The notes beneath the pieces were generated by a model. The model was not told the origin of the DNA. It worked only from the letters and a program-made list of their open reading frames with translations, and made no database searches. Below, one piece after another: positions 27,031 to 34,803 of a DNA stretch of 36,973 nt (position 1 is the stretch's first letter; every line of letters starts with the position of its first letter). Location: NCBI GenBank assembly GCA_035277485.1, contig DATEKK010000021.1:1-36973 (forward strand). The letters run 5' to 3'. This DNA is from JADGGM01 sp035277485 (GTDB taxonomy: Bacteria; Gemmatimonadota; Gemmatimonadetes; Gemmatimonadales; Gemmatimonadaceae). The position numbers and the translations under genes are program-made.

Positions 27031-28060
27031 AGTTCGGCGCGCAGCGCGGGTCCTGATCGTCGATGACAGCGAGGACAGCCGCGAAGTCCTTCGTGTGCGC
27101 TTCGACGCAACCGGGTACGAGACCGAGTGCGCGTGCGATGGCGTGGAGGCGCTGAAGCTCGTCGCCGATTCGCCGCCGGATGTGATCGTGCTCGATGTGA
27201 TGATGCCGCGGATCGATGGCAACGAAGTGGCGCGTCGCATCAAAGCCGATCCGTCGCTGCCGTTCATTCCCATCATCATGCAAACCGCGCTCGACGAGGT
27301 CGAGCAGAAAGTGCGCGGCTTGAGCGCCGGCGCCGACGACTACGTCACCAAGCCTGTCGAATTCGCGGAGCTCGAAGCGCGGGTGCGCTCGATGCTGCGC
27401 ATCAAGGCGCTGCAGGATGCCTTACACAAGCGCGAGTCCGAGCTCGAGCGAGCGAACGCGCAATTGCTCGAGCTCGCGGTCTCGGATCCGCTGACGGGAC
27501 TCGACAATCGTCGCCGGTTGGACGAGCGCTTTCACGAGATGTTCGAGCACGCCGTGCGCCTCAAGGAGTCGTTGGCGGTCGCGATGTTCGACCTCGATCA
27601 CTTCAAGCTGGTGAACGACGACTTTGGCCACCGCGCTGGGGACGAAATGCTGCGGCAGATTGGCTCGGTGCTGCGCACGTCGATGCGCGAAATCGATCAT
27701 GTCGGGCGCTATGGCGGCGAGGAGTTTCTGGTCCTCCTCCCCGGCACCGCCATCGACGCCGCGGTGACGTTCGCCGAGCGGGCGCGTCTGAGGGTAGCGG
27801 CGCACCGGTTCTCGTTCGAGGGACGGCCGTTTCAGGCAACGATCAGCTGCGGTGTCGCGGCCTGGCCGGACGCCCGATTGCTGAACCGCGATGGCCTGCT
27901 GCAAGCCGCCGACGACGCACTGTATGTGGCCAAGCGAACGGGACGCGACCGCGTCGTCCGCTACGCAAGCGCCGAGTTCACCGCGAACGTCAGGAAATCC
28001 CATGACCAGCACGACAGTGGAGCGCCCGCGGGAGGAGGAGCCGCGATCGGGCAACGGTGA
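27020..28060 (+). CDS. PleD-like response regulator with diguanylate cyclase domain
   Basis: A 346-residue protein: receiver domain (residues 10-125; D59 in VIVLDVMMP as phosphorylation site, K111 in VTKP), a coiled-coil linker (about 130-152) and a GGDEF domain. The active site reads RYGGEEF (230-236), so two GTP should be joined into c-di-GMP. The inhibitory I-site R223-x-x-D226 lies five residues ahead of it, exactly as in PleD, so product inhibition is expected. The DPLTGLDNRR entry motif is intact. I chose ATG at 27020; TTG at 27008 has a better placed GGAG and would add four residues. The C-terminal tail after residue 315 is disordered and overlaps the next gene by 59 bases. Confidence 0.93.
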   Translation: MDGEVRRAARVLIVDDSEDSREVLRVRFDATGYETECACDGVEALKLVADSPPDVIVLDVMMPRIDGNEVARRIKADPSLPFIPIIMQTALDEVEQKVRGLSAGADDYVTKPVEFAELEARVRSMLRIKALQDALHKRESELERANAQLLELAVSDPLTGLDNRRRLDERFHEMFEHAVRLKESLAVAMFDLDHFKLVNDDFGHRAGDEMLRQIGSVLRTSMREIDHVGRYGGEEFLVLLPGTAIDAAVTFAERARLRVAAHRFSFEGRPFQATISCGVAAWPDARLLNRDGLLQAADDALYVAKRTGRDRVVRYASAEFTANVRKSHDQHDSGAPAGGGAAIGQR

Positions 28061-28814
28061 TACGATCGCCACGCTGCGCGCGCGCGTCGCCGAGCTCGAG
28101 CGCGAGCGCGACCACCTCGTGGCCGTCGTCGACATCCTCACCGAGATTTCCTCCTCGCTCCACTTCGTCGACATCCTGCAGACCATCGCCAAGAAGTTAG
28201 GCGACACGTTCGGCCTGGACCGCTGCTCGATCTATCTGTTAGGCGAACAGCGCGACGTGCGCCTCATGGCCACGTACGAAGCGCCGGCGATGAACAACCT
28301 CATCGTCGATCTCGACCGCTATCCCGAGCTCAAGCGCGCCTTCGACAGTGGCGAGACGGTGTTCATTCCGGATGCGGCGGCCGAGCCCATGCTGCAGCAG
28401 ATGCAGCCGGCGCTCGCGCAGCGCAACGTGCGGTCGATCGTCGTCGTGCCGATCCGGTGGCGCGGCACGGTGATCGGCGCGATCTTCCTGCGCACCGAGC
28501 GCGACGGCGCGCCGTTCTCCGACCACGACATTCGCTTCTGCCAGGTGGTGGCGGCGCTCACCGCGAATGCGCTGCGCAACGCGCACCGCTACGAAGCGCT
28601 GCAACGCGGACAGAAAGACGCCCAACGCAACAGCCGCCACAGCGAGCTGCAGCGCATCGCGCTCATCGCGTTCGTGCGCCGCCTGCTCGACCGCTACACG
28701 AACACGGAAGATCACATGTGGGCGGAGACGCTCCTCGGAACGTCCGCGGATGAGGAGCTGGAGCGGCTGGTGTCCGTTACGCTCGAAGTGGTCGGGGAAG
28801 AAGCCAAGAGCTAG
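28002..28814 (+). CDS. GAF-domain sensor-like protein
   Basis: A 270-residue protein. Residues 22-50 are helical and charged (ATLRARVAELERERDHLVAVVD), a probable coiled coil. A GAF domain follows at about 50-205: LHFVDILQTIAKKLGDTFGLDRCSIYLLG, then VRSIVVVPIRWRGTVIGAIFLRTERDGAPFSDHDIRFCQVVAALTANALRNA. After it comes a helical tail with no catalytic motif. It may sense a small ligand or light or relay within the c-di-GMP cassette. AGGA lies about seven bases before the ATG at 28002. The start falls within the end of the cyclase gene. Two GTTAGGC motifs occur near its start, after a long motif-free stretch. Confidence 0.85.
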   Translation: MTSTTVERPREEEPRSGNGDTIATLRARVAELERERDHLVAVVDILTEISSSLHFVDILQTIAKKLGDTFGLDRCSIYLLGEQRDVRLMATYEAPAMNNLIVDLDRYPELKRAFDSGETVFIPDAAAEPMLQQMQPALAQRNVRSIVVVPIRWRGTVIGAIFLRTERDGAPFSDHDIRFCQVVAALTANALRNAHRYEALQRGQKDAQRNSRHSELQRIALIAFVRRLLDRYTNTEDHMWAETLLGTSADEELERLVSVTLEVVGEEAKS

Positions 28815-28982
28815 CGAACCGCGCGCTGGCGCGCGCTCTGGGAAGCGCTGCGCTTGGGAATCGGCCACTGTCGCGGCCATTCGGGAATGGGGCGCCACCG
28901 ATGTTCTTCCTCCCCTAAGGCGGGCGTAGCCGCCGATTCCCCAGTCCCTATTCCCCAAGCGCGCGCCAGCGCGCGCTTCCCC
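28815..28982. repeat. GGGAA-hairpin repeat, compact copy
   Basis: Fills the gap between the GAF gene and ligA. Left half: CGCGCGCTGGCGCGCG (from 28820), then GGGAAGCGCTGCGCTTGGGAATCGG, then a weaker third hairpin (GGCCACTGTCGCGGCC). Right half: the reverse complement of the same modules ending at 28982 (GCGCGCCAGCGCGCGC at 28961-28976 and GGCGGGCGTAGCCGCC at 28919-28934). The two halves meet near 28905. It is the same family as 7549-7805 and 21023-21373. Confidence 0.72.
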
Positions 28983-29000
28983 GCCGCAGTATTTTTCGTT

Positions 29001-31067
29001 GTGACCTCACCGAACGATCACAGCTCCGACTGCCGCGGTCTCGAGCAACGCGCCCGCGAGCTGCGCGATCTCATCCAGCGCGCGAATCACTGCTACTACG
29101 TTCTCGACGCACCCGAGATCTCGGATCGCGACTACGATCTGGCGATGCGGGAGTTGCAGAACATCGAAGCGAAGTGTCCCGAGCTGCGCACGCCGGACTC
29201 TCCCACACAGCGCGTGGGCGCTCCGGTACAGAGCGCGCTCGCGAAAGCGATTCACCTGGTGCCGATGCTGTCGCTCGGCAACGCGTTCGACGACGACGAG
29301 CTTCGCGAATGGGAAGCACGCGCCGTGCGCATCGCCGGCACCGATGTGCGCACCGCAGGCTACACCGCGGAGCTCAAGATCGACGGCAATGCCGTGAACC
29401 TCACGTACGAACACGGACTCCTGGTGCGCGGCGCGACACGCGGCGACGGGACGGAAGGCGAGGATGTCACCGTCAACCTGCGTACCATTCACGACATTCC
29501 CCTTCGGCTCAACACGCCTAACCCGCCCGAGCTCGTCGAAGTGCGCGGCGAGTGCTACATGACGTTCGACGGATTCGAGAAGCTCAACGACCGCCGGCGT
29601 CAGGAAGGCAAAGCGGTGTTCGCCAATCCTCGCAACTCGGCGGCCGGATCGCTCCGGCAGCTGGATCCGGCGATGACCGCGCGGCGCCGCCTGCGGTTCT
29701 TCGGCTACGCCGTTGCGCCCGGTCCTCGTGTCCGCTTGCCGTTCAGCACGCAGTGGGGTCTGCTCGACACCCTCGAGAGCTGGGGCTTCCCGGTGGAGCC
29801 GCACCGCCGCCGCTGCAAGACCCTCGACGAAGTCGTGGCGTTCGTGCAGGACGTCGAGCAGTCGCTGCGTGCCAAGCTCGCGTTCGGCATCGACGGCGTC
29901 GTCGTCAAAGTCGACGCGCTGAACGTGCAGGACGAGTTAGGCGATGTGGGACGCGAGCCGCGGTGGGCGATTGCGCGGAAGTTCGCGCCGGACATCGAGG
30001 TCACCCGCCTCAACGACATTCAGGTGAACGTCGGCCGCACGGGCGCGCTCAACCCATTCGCGGTCCTCGAACCCGTCGAGATCAGCGGCGTGATCGTGAA
30101 GCTCGCCACGCTCCACAACGAAGCGCTGGTTAGGCAGAAGGACCTGCGCATCGGCGATTGGGTGCAGGTGAAACGCGCGGGCGAGGTGATTCCGCAAGTA
30201 ATCGGGCCCATACCCGAGCGTCGCGATGGAACAGAACGCGTGTGGTCGATGCCCGAGCGCTGTCCCGTCTGCGACACGCCGGTCGAGCGTGATGCGGATC
30301 AAGCAGCGGTCTACTGTCCTAACGTTGCGTGCCCCGGGCGGCAGCTCGAAGGACTCGTGCACTTCGCGTCGGGTGGAGCGATGGACATCCGCGGCCTCTC
30401 GTACGCGCGAATCCGCCAGCTCATCGACGCCGGTCTCGTACACGATTTCGCCGACATCTTCGCCATCACTGTCGACCAGTTGGTGACGCTCGAGCGCTTT
30501 GCCCAGAAAAGCGCGGAGAATCTCGTGGCGGCGATCACCGCGGCCAAGCAGCAGCCGCTCTCGCGGTTACTCAACGGGCTCGGGATCCTGCACGTGGGCG
30601 AGATGGCGGCGCAGGTGTTGGCGCGGCACTTCCGCACGCTCGACGCGCTCGCGCAGGCCACCGAAGAACAGATCACATCGGTCCGCGGCATGGGCGATAT
30701 CATCGGGCGATCGGTGGCCACGTACTTCGCGAATGACACCACGAAGCATCTCATCGAGAAGCTGCGCGCGCAGGGCGTGAACTTCGTCGAGCCGGCCGGC
30801 AAGCTCGGTGGCAACGGCACCGGTAGCCTCGCGGGCAAGACAGTCGTCATCACCGGTACGTTGCCTATGCTCTCCCGCAAAGCGGCAACCGAGTTGGTGG
30901 AAGACTCCGGCGGGCACGTGACATCATCGGTATCCAAGAGCACGAGCTTCGTGGTGGCGGGGACCGAGGCGGGGAGCAAACTCGAACGCGCGCGCGAGCT
31001 GGGCGTCGAGGTCATCGATGAGGTCGAGCTCTTGCGCCGCGCGGGAGCCGAGCCTAAAAACCAGTAA
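29001..31067 (+). CDS. ligA: NAD-dependent DNA ligase LigA
   Basis: A complete 688-residue bacterial ligase. Domain Ia has the conserved NHCYYVLDAPEISDRDYD. The adenylated Lys is K126 in AELKIDGNAVNL. The OB-fold holds GRTGALNPFAVLEPVEISG, a four-Cys zinc finger is near residues 421-446 (CPVC and CPNVAC), helix-hairpin-helix units follow, and the BRCT domain starts near 607 (SLAGKTVVITGTLP). It seals nicks in replication and repair. I chose the GTG at 29001, which fits the family start; the frame is open upstream to 28854 but only through a repeat element. No ribosome binding site is visible; a TATTTT box ends six bases before the GTG, so a leaderless message is possible. Confidence 0.96.
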   Translation: MTSPNDHSSDCRGLEQRARELRDLIQRANHCYYVLDAPEISDRDYDLAMRELQNIEAKCPELRTPDSPTQRVGAPVQSALAKAIHLVPMLSLGNAFDDDELREWEARAVRIAGTDVRTAGYTAELKIDGNAVNLTYEHGLLVRGATRGDGTEGEDVTVNLRTIHDIPLRLNTPNPPELVEVRGECYMTFDGFEKLNDRRRQEGKAVFANPRNSAAGSLRQLDPAMTARRRLRFFGYAVAPGPRVRLPFSTQWGLLDTLESWGFPVEPHRRRCKTLDEVVAFVQDVEQSLRAKLAFGIDGVVVKVDALNVQDELGDVGREPRWAIARKFAPDIEVTRLNDIQVNVGRTGALNPFAVLEPVEISGVIVKLATLHNEALVRQKDLRIGDWVQVKRAGEVIPQVIGPIPERRDGTERVWSMPERCPVCDTPVERDADQAAVYCPNVACPGRQLEGLVHFASGGAMDIRGLSYARIRQLIDAGLVHDFADIFAITVDQLVTLERFAQKSAENLVAAITAAKQQPLSRLLNGLGILHVGEMAAQVLARHFRTLDALAQATEEQITSVRGMGDIIGRSVATYFANDTTKHLIEKLRAQGVNFVEPAGKLGGNGTGSLAGKTVVITGTLPMLSRKAATELVEDSGGHVTSSVSKSTSFVVAGTEAGSKLERARELGVEVIDEVELLRRAGAEPKNQ

Positions 31068-31116
31068 CTGGGGCGCGGAGCTCGAGCGCCCACTCGTCCG
31101 TCACACGAGGCACCGC

Positions 31117-31677
31117 ATGGCCGACACGATCAACCTCGCCGATCACGCGCTGCTGGCCGTGAGCCGTCCCGCGATGCAAGCGTTGCGCGCCGCGCTGTTG
31201 CGCGACGTGGGGCCGTCCGCGGCCGCTGCACTGCAGGAAGCAGGATACGCCGGCGGCGCCACCGTGTTCGAAGCGTTTCGAGCGTGGCTGCACGAGCGCG
31301 GCGATGGCGCGCCCGAGGATCTCGATTTCGAGCGGTTCCAGCGCCGTGCGTCGGAGTACTTCCGCCTGGCCGGATGGGGCACGCTGGAAATCGGTTCGCT
31401 TCGCGACGCGGTCGCCACAGTGGATACCGACGATTGGGGCGAAGCGGATCCCAGCGACCAACTCGACCAGCCGGGGTGTCACTTCACGACCGGCATGCTC
31501 GCGGATTTCTTCGGCCGTTTCTCGGACGTGCCGCTCGCGGTGCTCGAGGTGGAGTGCCGCTCCGCCGGTCACGAGCGCTGCCGCTTCCTCCTGGGCAACG
31601 GCGACGTGATGCGCTTCGTGTACGACCGGATGGAGCAGGGCGAGCCGTACGACGCCATCGTCGCCGCGGTCGAGTGA
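31117..31677 (+). CDS. V4R-domain protein
   Basis: A 186-residue soluble protein with a C-terminal V4R (4-vinyl reductase) domain: GCHFTTGMLADFFGRFSDVPLAVLEVECRSAGHERCRFLLGN, whose closing ExxC...G...CRF pattern is typical. V4R domains bind small hydrophobic ligands or thiol-linked cofactors. They occur in BchJ, in activators of aromatic degradation and in stand-alone sensors. Nothing here shows which ligand is used. The start at 31117 has GAGG seven bases upstream and gives a natural N terminus; an open frame upstream overlaps ligA. It lies 49 bases after ligA. The gene ends just before a hairpin made of two inverted GTTAGGC motifs. Confidence 0.78.
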   Translation: MADTINLADHALLAVSRPAMQALRAALLRDVGPSAAAALQEAGYAGGATVFEAFRAWLHERGDGAPEDLDFERFQRRASEYFRLAGWGTLEIGSLRDAVATVDTDDWGEADPSDQLDQPGCHFTTGMLADFFGRFSDVPLAVLEVECRSAGHERCRFLLGNGDVMRFVYDRMEQGEPYDAIVAAVE

Positions 31678-31684
31678 CGGCCGT

Positions 31685-31714
31685 CCGTTAGGCGATCTCG
31701 CACTCGCCTAACGG
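31685..31714. terminator. Hairpin of two inverted GTTAGGC motifs
   Basis: A perfect 11-base stem, CCGTTAGGCGA (31685-31695) against TCGCCTAACGG (31704-31714), closed by an 8-base loop. Each arm contains the over-represented GTTAGGC heptamer. It sits between the convergent ends of the V4R gene (31677) and the phosphoribosyltransferase gene (31719), the place of a bidirectional terminator. It lacks a T-run. Confidence 0.75.
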
Positions 31715-31718
31715 GAAA

Positions 31719-32207
31719 TCACGACACCGACGACAGCAGGTCCTCGTCCCACGGGAGCACGATCGTGCTCTCGGTCTCGAGCGCCGAGAAGTCCGGCTCG
31801 TAGGGTCCGGTGCGGAATCCGACCGCGGTACGCACGTCGGCCGCGCCGGCATTCACGATCGCCGCGACGGCCATGCGCATCGTCTCGCCCGAATCGCACG
31901 TCTCGTCCACCAACAACACGCGGCGGTTGCGCACCTCGGGCGGCGCCACACCGAGAATGGCCGGCGTTTCCCGTACCGATTCGGCGTGGTAGCGGCGGCT
32001 CACCATGATCGAGTGGAACTCGCGGCCGAGGATGGCGGCGATCACCGCGCCGGGAATGACACCGGCTGTGGCGATGCCCACCACGACTTCGGGATCGTAC
32101 GTGCGGGCTACCTTGAGTGCGAGCGCGCGCGACAGCTCGCCGAAGAGCGGCCAATCGACCTCGAACACGTCGCGCGTTCGGTCTGCCGGTTTGCCTCGTG
32201 GCGCCAC
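31719..32207 (-). CDS. Phosphoribosyltransferase-fold protein
   Basis: A 162-residue type I phosphoribosyltransferase-like protein. The fold is seen in PEVVVGIATAGVIPGAVIAAILG (residues 39-61) and the PRPP-binding loop RRVLLVDETCDSGETM (96-111). In the loop, ETCDSGET replaces the DDVVTTGGT of purine and pyrimidine salvage enzymes, which is the form found in xanthine/GPT-like and in regulatory members. The substrate base is therefore open. The GTG at 32207 was chosen because GGAGG stands five bases before it; an open frame reaches to 32399 but is not family-like. It stands alone, convergent with the V4R gene. Confidence 0.85.
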   Translation of the reverse strand: MAPRGKPADRTRDVFEVDWPLFGELSRALALKVARTYDPEVVVGIATAGVIPGAVIAAILGREFHSIMVSRRYHAESVRETPAILGVAPPEVRNRRVLLVDETCDSGETMRMAVAAIVNAGAADVRTAVGFRTGPYEPDFSALETESTIVLPWDEDLLSSVS

Positions 32208-32763
32208 GTGTCCTCCGGGGTTCGCTGCCGACTTCGCCTCTTTCGCATAAGCTACCGTGGCGCGCTCGCGCCCGACAGCGCGTCGTGGCGCCGCCTCGAC
32301 ATTCGCCGCGTGAGGGCTCCCTCGCCTTTGGGGAACGCGGACTGGGGCTAACGGGAGGCGCGCATGGAAGGCTTCTTCGCTCTGTTGTGAACAACACAAC
32401 GCATCTATCCAGTCGCAGCAGTGCCGGCGCCCGCAGCCGGGCGATGCCTGTAGTTATCCCCGCAGTTTCCTTGTTATCCTTCAGAACAGAGCGAGGAAGC
32501 CTTCCACGAGCACTGACCTTGCCACCGCGGCTGAGCGATCCGTTCAATCCGAGCCGTTGTCCGTCCAGTCCGTGTTCCTCAGAGCGAGAACGTCTCCACG
32601 GGCAGATCACCGAGAGATGATTCAGTGCCCGACAGCGCGGTTGCCGCGTCGCGTGGGCCTGCATAAGTTTGCCCTCGACAGTACGCCGGGTGCGCATTCC
32701 TGCACCGCGCCGTCGTGGTGCGCCCCCATCCCACCCCAAGTTCTCGACTCTAGACGCTACCGC
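32208..32763. other. Long intergenic region, no gene recognised
   Basis: These 556 bases between divergent genes contain no reading frame that I can support. The base composition is more mixed than in the neighbouring genes. It contains the 27-base inverted repeat pair described separately (32363-32508), a GTTGTG/CACAAC hairpin at 32384-32400, and a CGCCCG-CAGC-CGGGCG hairpin near 32428-32443. Promoters for the phosphoribosyltransferase (minus) and the TPR gene (plus) must lie here; I cannot place them securely. Confidence 0.6.
32363..32508. repeat. Element bounded by 27-bp inverted repeats
   Basis: The sequence at 32363-32389 and the reverse complement of 32482-32508 agree at 24 of 27 positions; the shared core is TGGAAGGCTTC-TCGCTCTGTT. 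The element is about 146 bases long with a centre of about 92 bases that codes for nothing recognisable. The size and terminal repeats resemble a miniature inverted-repeat element (MITE) or the stem of a structured RNA. No target-site duplication is obvious. Confidence 0.55.
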
Positions 32764-33213
32764 ATGTCCTGGTGGAGCCGCTTGACGGGTGGGGGAACGG
32801 CGCACACGCCGCGACCCCAACGTCTCGACTACTTGAGCGAAGCACTGGCGCTGGAGCGCCAGGGTGACTATGACGCCGCGCTCACGTCGTACCGGCTCGC
32901 GCTCCGCGATCAGCCCAACGATCAACGGATTCTCCAGAACATGGCGATCGCCTACTCCCGCACGGGACGAATGGACGATGCCATCCGCTGCTATCGGCGT
33001 GCACTCGAGATCGATCCGCAATTGAGCGGCGCGCACTACGGACTCGCCTACCTGTTGCTCAAACGTGGCGATGGACAGGGCGCCGAGCGCCACCTCACGG
33101 CATTTCTCGAGCATCCGCCGTCTACGGCCGAAGCCGAACGCTGGGTGCAGCACGCGCGGCAAACCATCGATCAGATCAGAAGCGGCAGCAGTCCGGATTC
33201 CGGCACGGAATAG
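32764..33213 (+). CDS. TPR protein, small
   Basis: A 149-residue cytoplasmic protein with three tetratricopeptide repeats: LSEALALERQGDYDAALTSYRLALRDQPN, RILQNMAIAYSRTGRMDDAIRCYRRALEIDPQ and GAHYGLAYLLLKRGDGQGAERHLTAFLEHPP. It is a scaffold for protein contacts; the partner is not known. The ATG at 32764 starts a short basic leader (SWWSRLTGG). The frame upstream is open but looks unlike a protein. The ParA-like gene starts 3 bases after its stop, so the two are very likely cotranscribed. Confidence 0.85.
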   Translation: MSWWSRLTGGGTAHTPRPQRLDYLSEALALERQGDYDAALTSYRLALRDQPNDQRILQNMAIAYSRTGRMDDAIRCYRRALEIDPQLSGAHYGLAYLLLKRGDGQGAERHLTAFLEHPPSTAEAERWVQHARQTIDQIRSGSSPDSGTE

Positions 33214-33216
33214 CGA

Positions 33217-33984
33217 GTGGGAACTGTTCTCGCCGTAGTCAGCCAGAAAGGCGGTGTCGGCAAGACGACCACCGCGGTGAATCTCGCGGCGGCCTTCGCT
33301 CGGCGCGGCATGAAGACCCTCCTCGTGGACGTCGATCCGCAGGGCGCCGTGCGCTACGGCGTGGGATTGCGCGCGGACCATGTCACGGTGGGAATCTCCG
33401 ATTATCTATCGGGAGAGAAGACGCTCCGCGACATCATCCTGCCCACGGCGCTGCCGTGGCTGCGCGTGATTCTCGCGGGGACAGTGAGCGCGGCCACGAA
33501 TCACGTCGCGTATCAGCATCGGATGGAGGAGTCGACGGTGCTTCCCGATTTGTTGGCGATGGCACGGCAGCGCACGGACGTCGTCGTGGTCGATACACCG
33601 CCGGGTCTGGGTCCGACGGTCGAGCGCGTGTTGTCGGCGTCGCAGCACGTGATCGTGCCGCTGCAGGCCGAGCCGCTGGCGTTGCAGACCACGCCGCAGA
33701 TTCTGCGCGGGATCCAGGACGTGGTCATGACTAACGACGAGTTGACGCTCGACGGCCTCGTGCTCACGATGTACGACGAAACGAGCGAGACGAGCGTGCG
33801 CGTGTCGGAGTACGTGCGGAAGCATCTCCCGCGCAACATGGTGTTCGACCTGGTGATTCCGCGCAGCACGGCGGCGGCCGATGCGTTCGCGGCCGGGCAG
33901 CCGGTGGTGCTGCGGTCGCCGGCCGACGCGGCGGCGCAGGCGTACGTGAACCTCGCCACCGAGCTCGCGTCGCGGTTCGAGTGA
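33217..33984 (+). CDS. ParA/Soj-like ATPase without an adjacent ParB
   Basis: A 255-residue deviant-Walker ATPase. The Walker A motif KGGVGKTTTAVN (residues 11-22) carries the signature Lys, Walker A' is LLVDVDPQG, and Walker B is VVVDTPPGLGP. There is no N-terminal DNA-binding extension, as in chromosomal Soj or in ParA-like proteins that position other cargo. No parB gene or parS-like site is seen nearby; the neighbours are a TPR protein and a lipoprotein. It may position or regulate something other than the chromosome. Translation starts at the GTG at 33217, three bases after the TPR gene. It ends overlapping the next start (TGATG). Confidence 0.9.
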   Translation: MGTVLAVVSQKGGVGKTTTAVNLAAAFARRGMKTLLVDVDPQGAVRYGVGLRADHVTVGISDYLSGEKTLRDIILPTALPWLRVILAGTVSAATNHVAYQHRMEESTVLPDLLAMARQRTDVVVVDTPPGLGPTVERVLSASQHVIVPLQAEPLALQTTPQILRGIQDVVMTNDELTLDGLVLTMYDETSETSVRVSEYVRKHLPRNMVFDLVIPRSTAAADAFAAGQPVVLRSPADAAAQAYVNLATELASRFE

Positions 33985-34757
33985 TGCGGTGCTCCCACCG
34001 GGCGGCGGGGATCGCCTTCCTGATCGCCGCGGTCGCGGCGTCGTGCAACGAGGTGGGGACGAACCCCAACACGCCGGTCGCGATCCAGCTCGACGCGCCC
34101 GCATCGCCATCGGTGCTCCTGGGCGACACGCTGCGCGACAGCCTGGGCCGCGCGGCGCCGCTGCACGTGGTGGTGTTCAACTACAAGAACGACAGCATCG
34201 GCGGCATTCCGGTGTCGTTCCTGGCGGTGGACTCCTTGGGCGCGGTGACCGTCGACCAGTCGTTAGGCATCGTGGTGGGTCATCAGCTCATATCGGGCGT
34301 GCTCGTGGTGGCGACGGCCGCGGGTCTGCAGTCGATTCCCGACACCATCGCCGTGGTCGACACGCCATCGGTGATGATCGCCGAGGACTCGGCGCGCGAC
34401 AGCGTGGATTTCAGCTTCGCCGGCGGGTTGCGGGACACCGTGCTCACGCTGCGCGTGCGCCTGCTGCACGAGCCGGACACGGTGGCGGTGCCCGAGTACG
34501 CGGTGCATTACACGATTCTGCACCCGGCGCCGTACGACAACACGGATTCGACCAACGTGCAGCTCGTGAAGAATTCCACGGCGGCGCAGTTGGTGGACAC
34601 CACCGACGCGACCGGCAGCACGAACATGGGACTCAAGCTCACGCCGTTCACGCATGCGTTCAACGACTCGCTCGTGGTGCAGGTGAGCGCGACGGCGCCG
34701 GGCGGCCTCCCGGCGGGCAGTCCCGTGGTGTACGTTAGGCGCATCAACGTCCACTGA
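33984..34757 (+). CDS. Predicted lipoprotein with Ig-like domain
   Basis: A 257-residue protein. The N terminus is a lipoprotein signal: basic start, hydrophobic AGIAFLIAAVAAS and the lipobox Cys21 (AASC). The rest is beta-rich, with repeated V/L-x-V patterns such as PLHVVVFNYKNDSIGGIPVSFLAVDS and LRDTVLTLRVRLL that suggest bacterial Ig-like folds. No catalytic motif is seen. Start at ATG 33984, or GTG 33981 one codon earlier; both overlap the ParA stop. Because it follows the TPR-ParA pair without a gap, it may be a surface part of the same unit (inference). Confidence 0.8.
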   Translation: MRCSHRAAGIAFLIAAVAASCNEVGTNPNTPVAIQLDAPASPSVLLGDTLRDSLGRAAPLHVVVFNYKNDSIGGIPVSFLAVDSLGAVTVDQSLGIVVGHQLISGVLVVATAAGLQSIPDTIAVVDTPSVMIAEDSARDSVDFSFAGGLRDTVLTLRVRLLHEPDTVAVPEYAVHYTILHPAPYDNTDSTNVQLVKNSTAAQLVDTTDATGSTNMGLKLTPFTHAFNDSLVVQVSATAPGGLPAGSPVVYVRRINVH

Positions 34758-34803
34758 GCGGCGCCCCTCGAGGGGAGCGCGCGCCACGACGACCGAGGTG
34801 GTC

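Noticed and set aside
28854..29000. A longer N terminus for ligA
   Set aside because: The extension is translated from the GGGAA-hairpin repeat, has no ligase similarity, and the family start fits GTG at 29001.
32117..32620. A 167-codon plus-strand frame in the long gap
   Set aside because: It starts within the antisense of the phosphoribosyltransferase gene, is Arg/Ser-rich without pattern, and runs through the inverted-repeat element.
31708..33381. A 557-codon open frame on the minus strand through the phosphoribosyltransferase, the gap and the TPR gene
   Set aside because: It runs out of frame across two well supported genes and has no protein-like pattern; the open length follows from the high GC.
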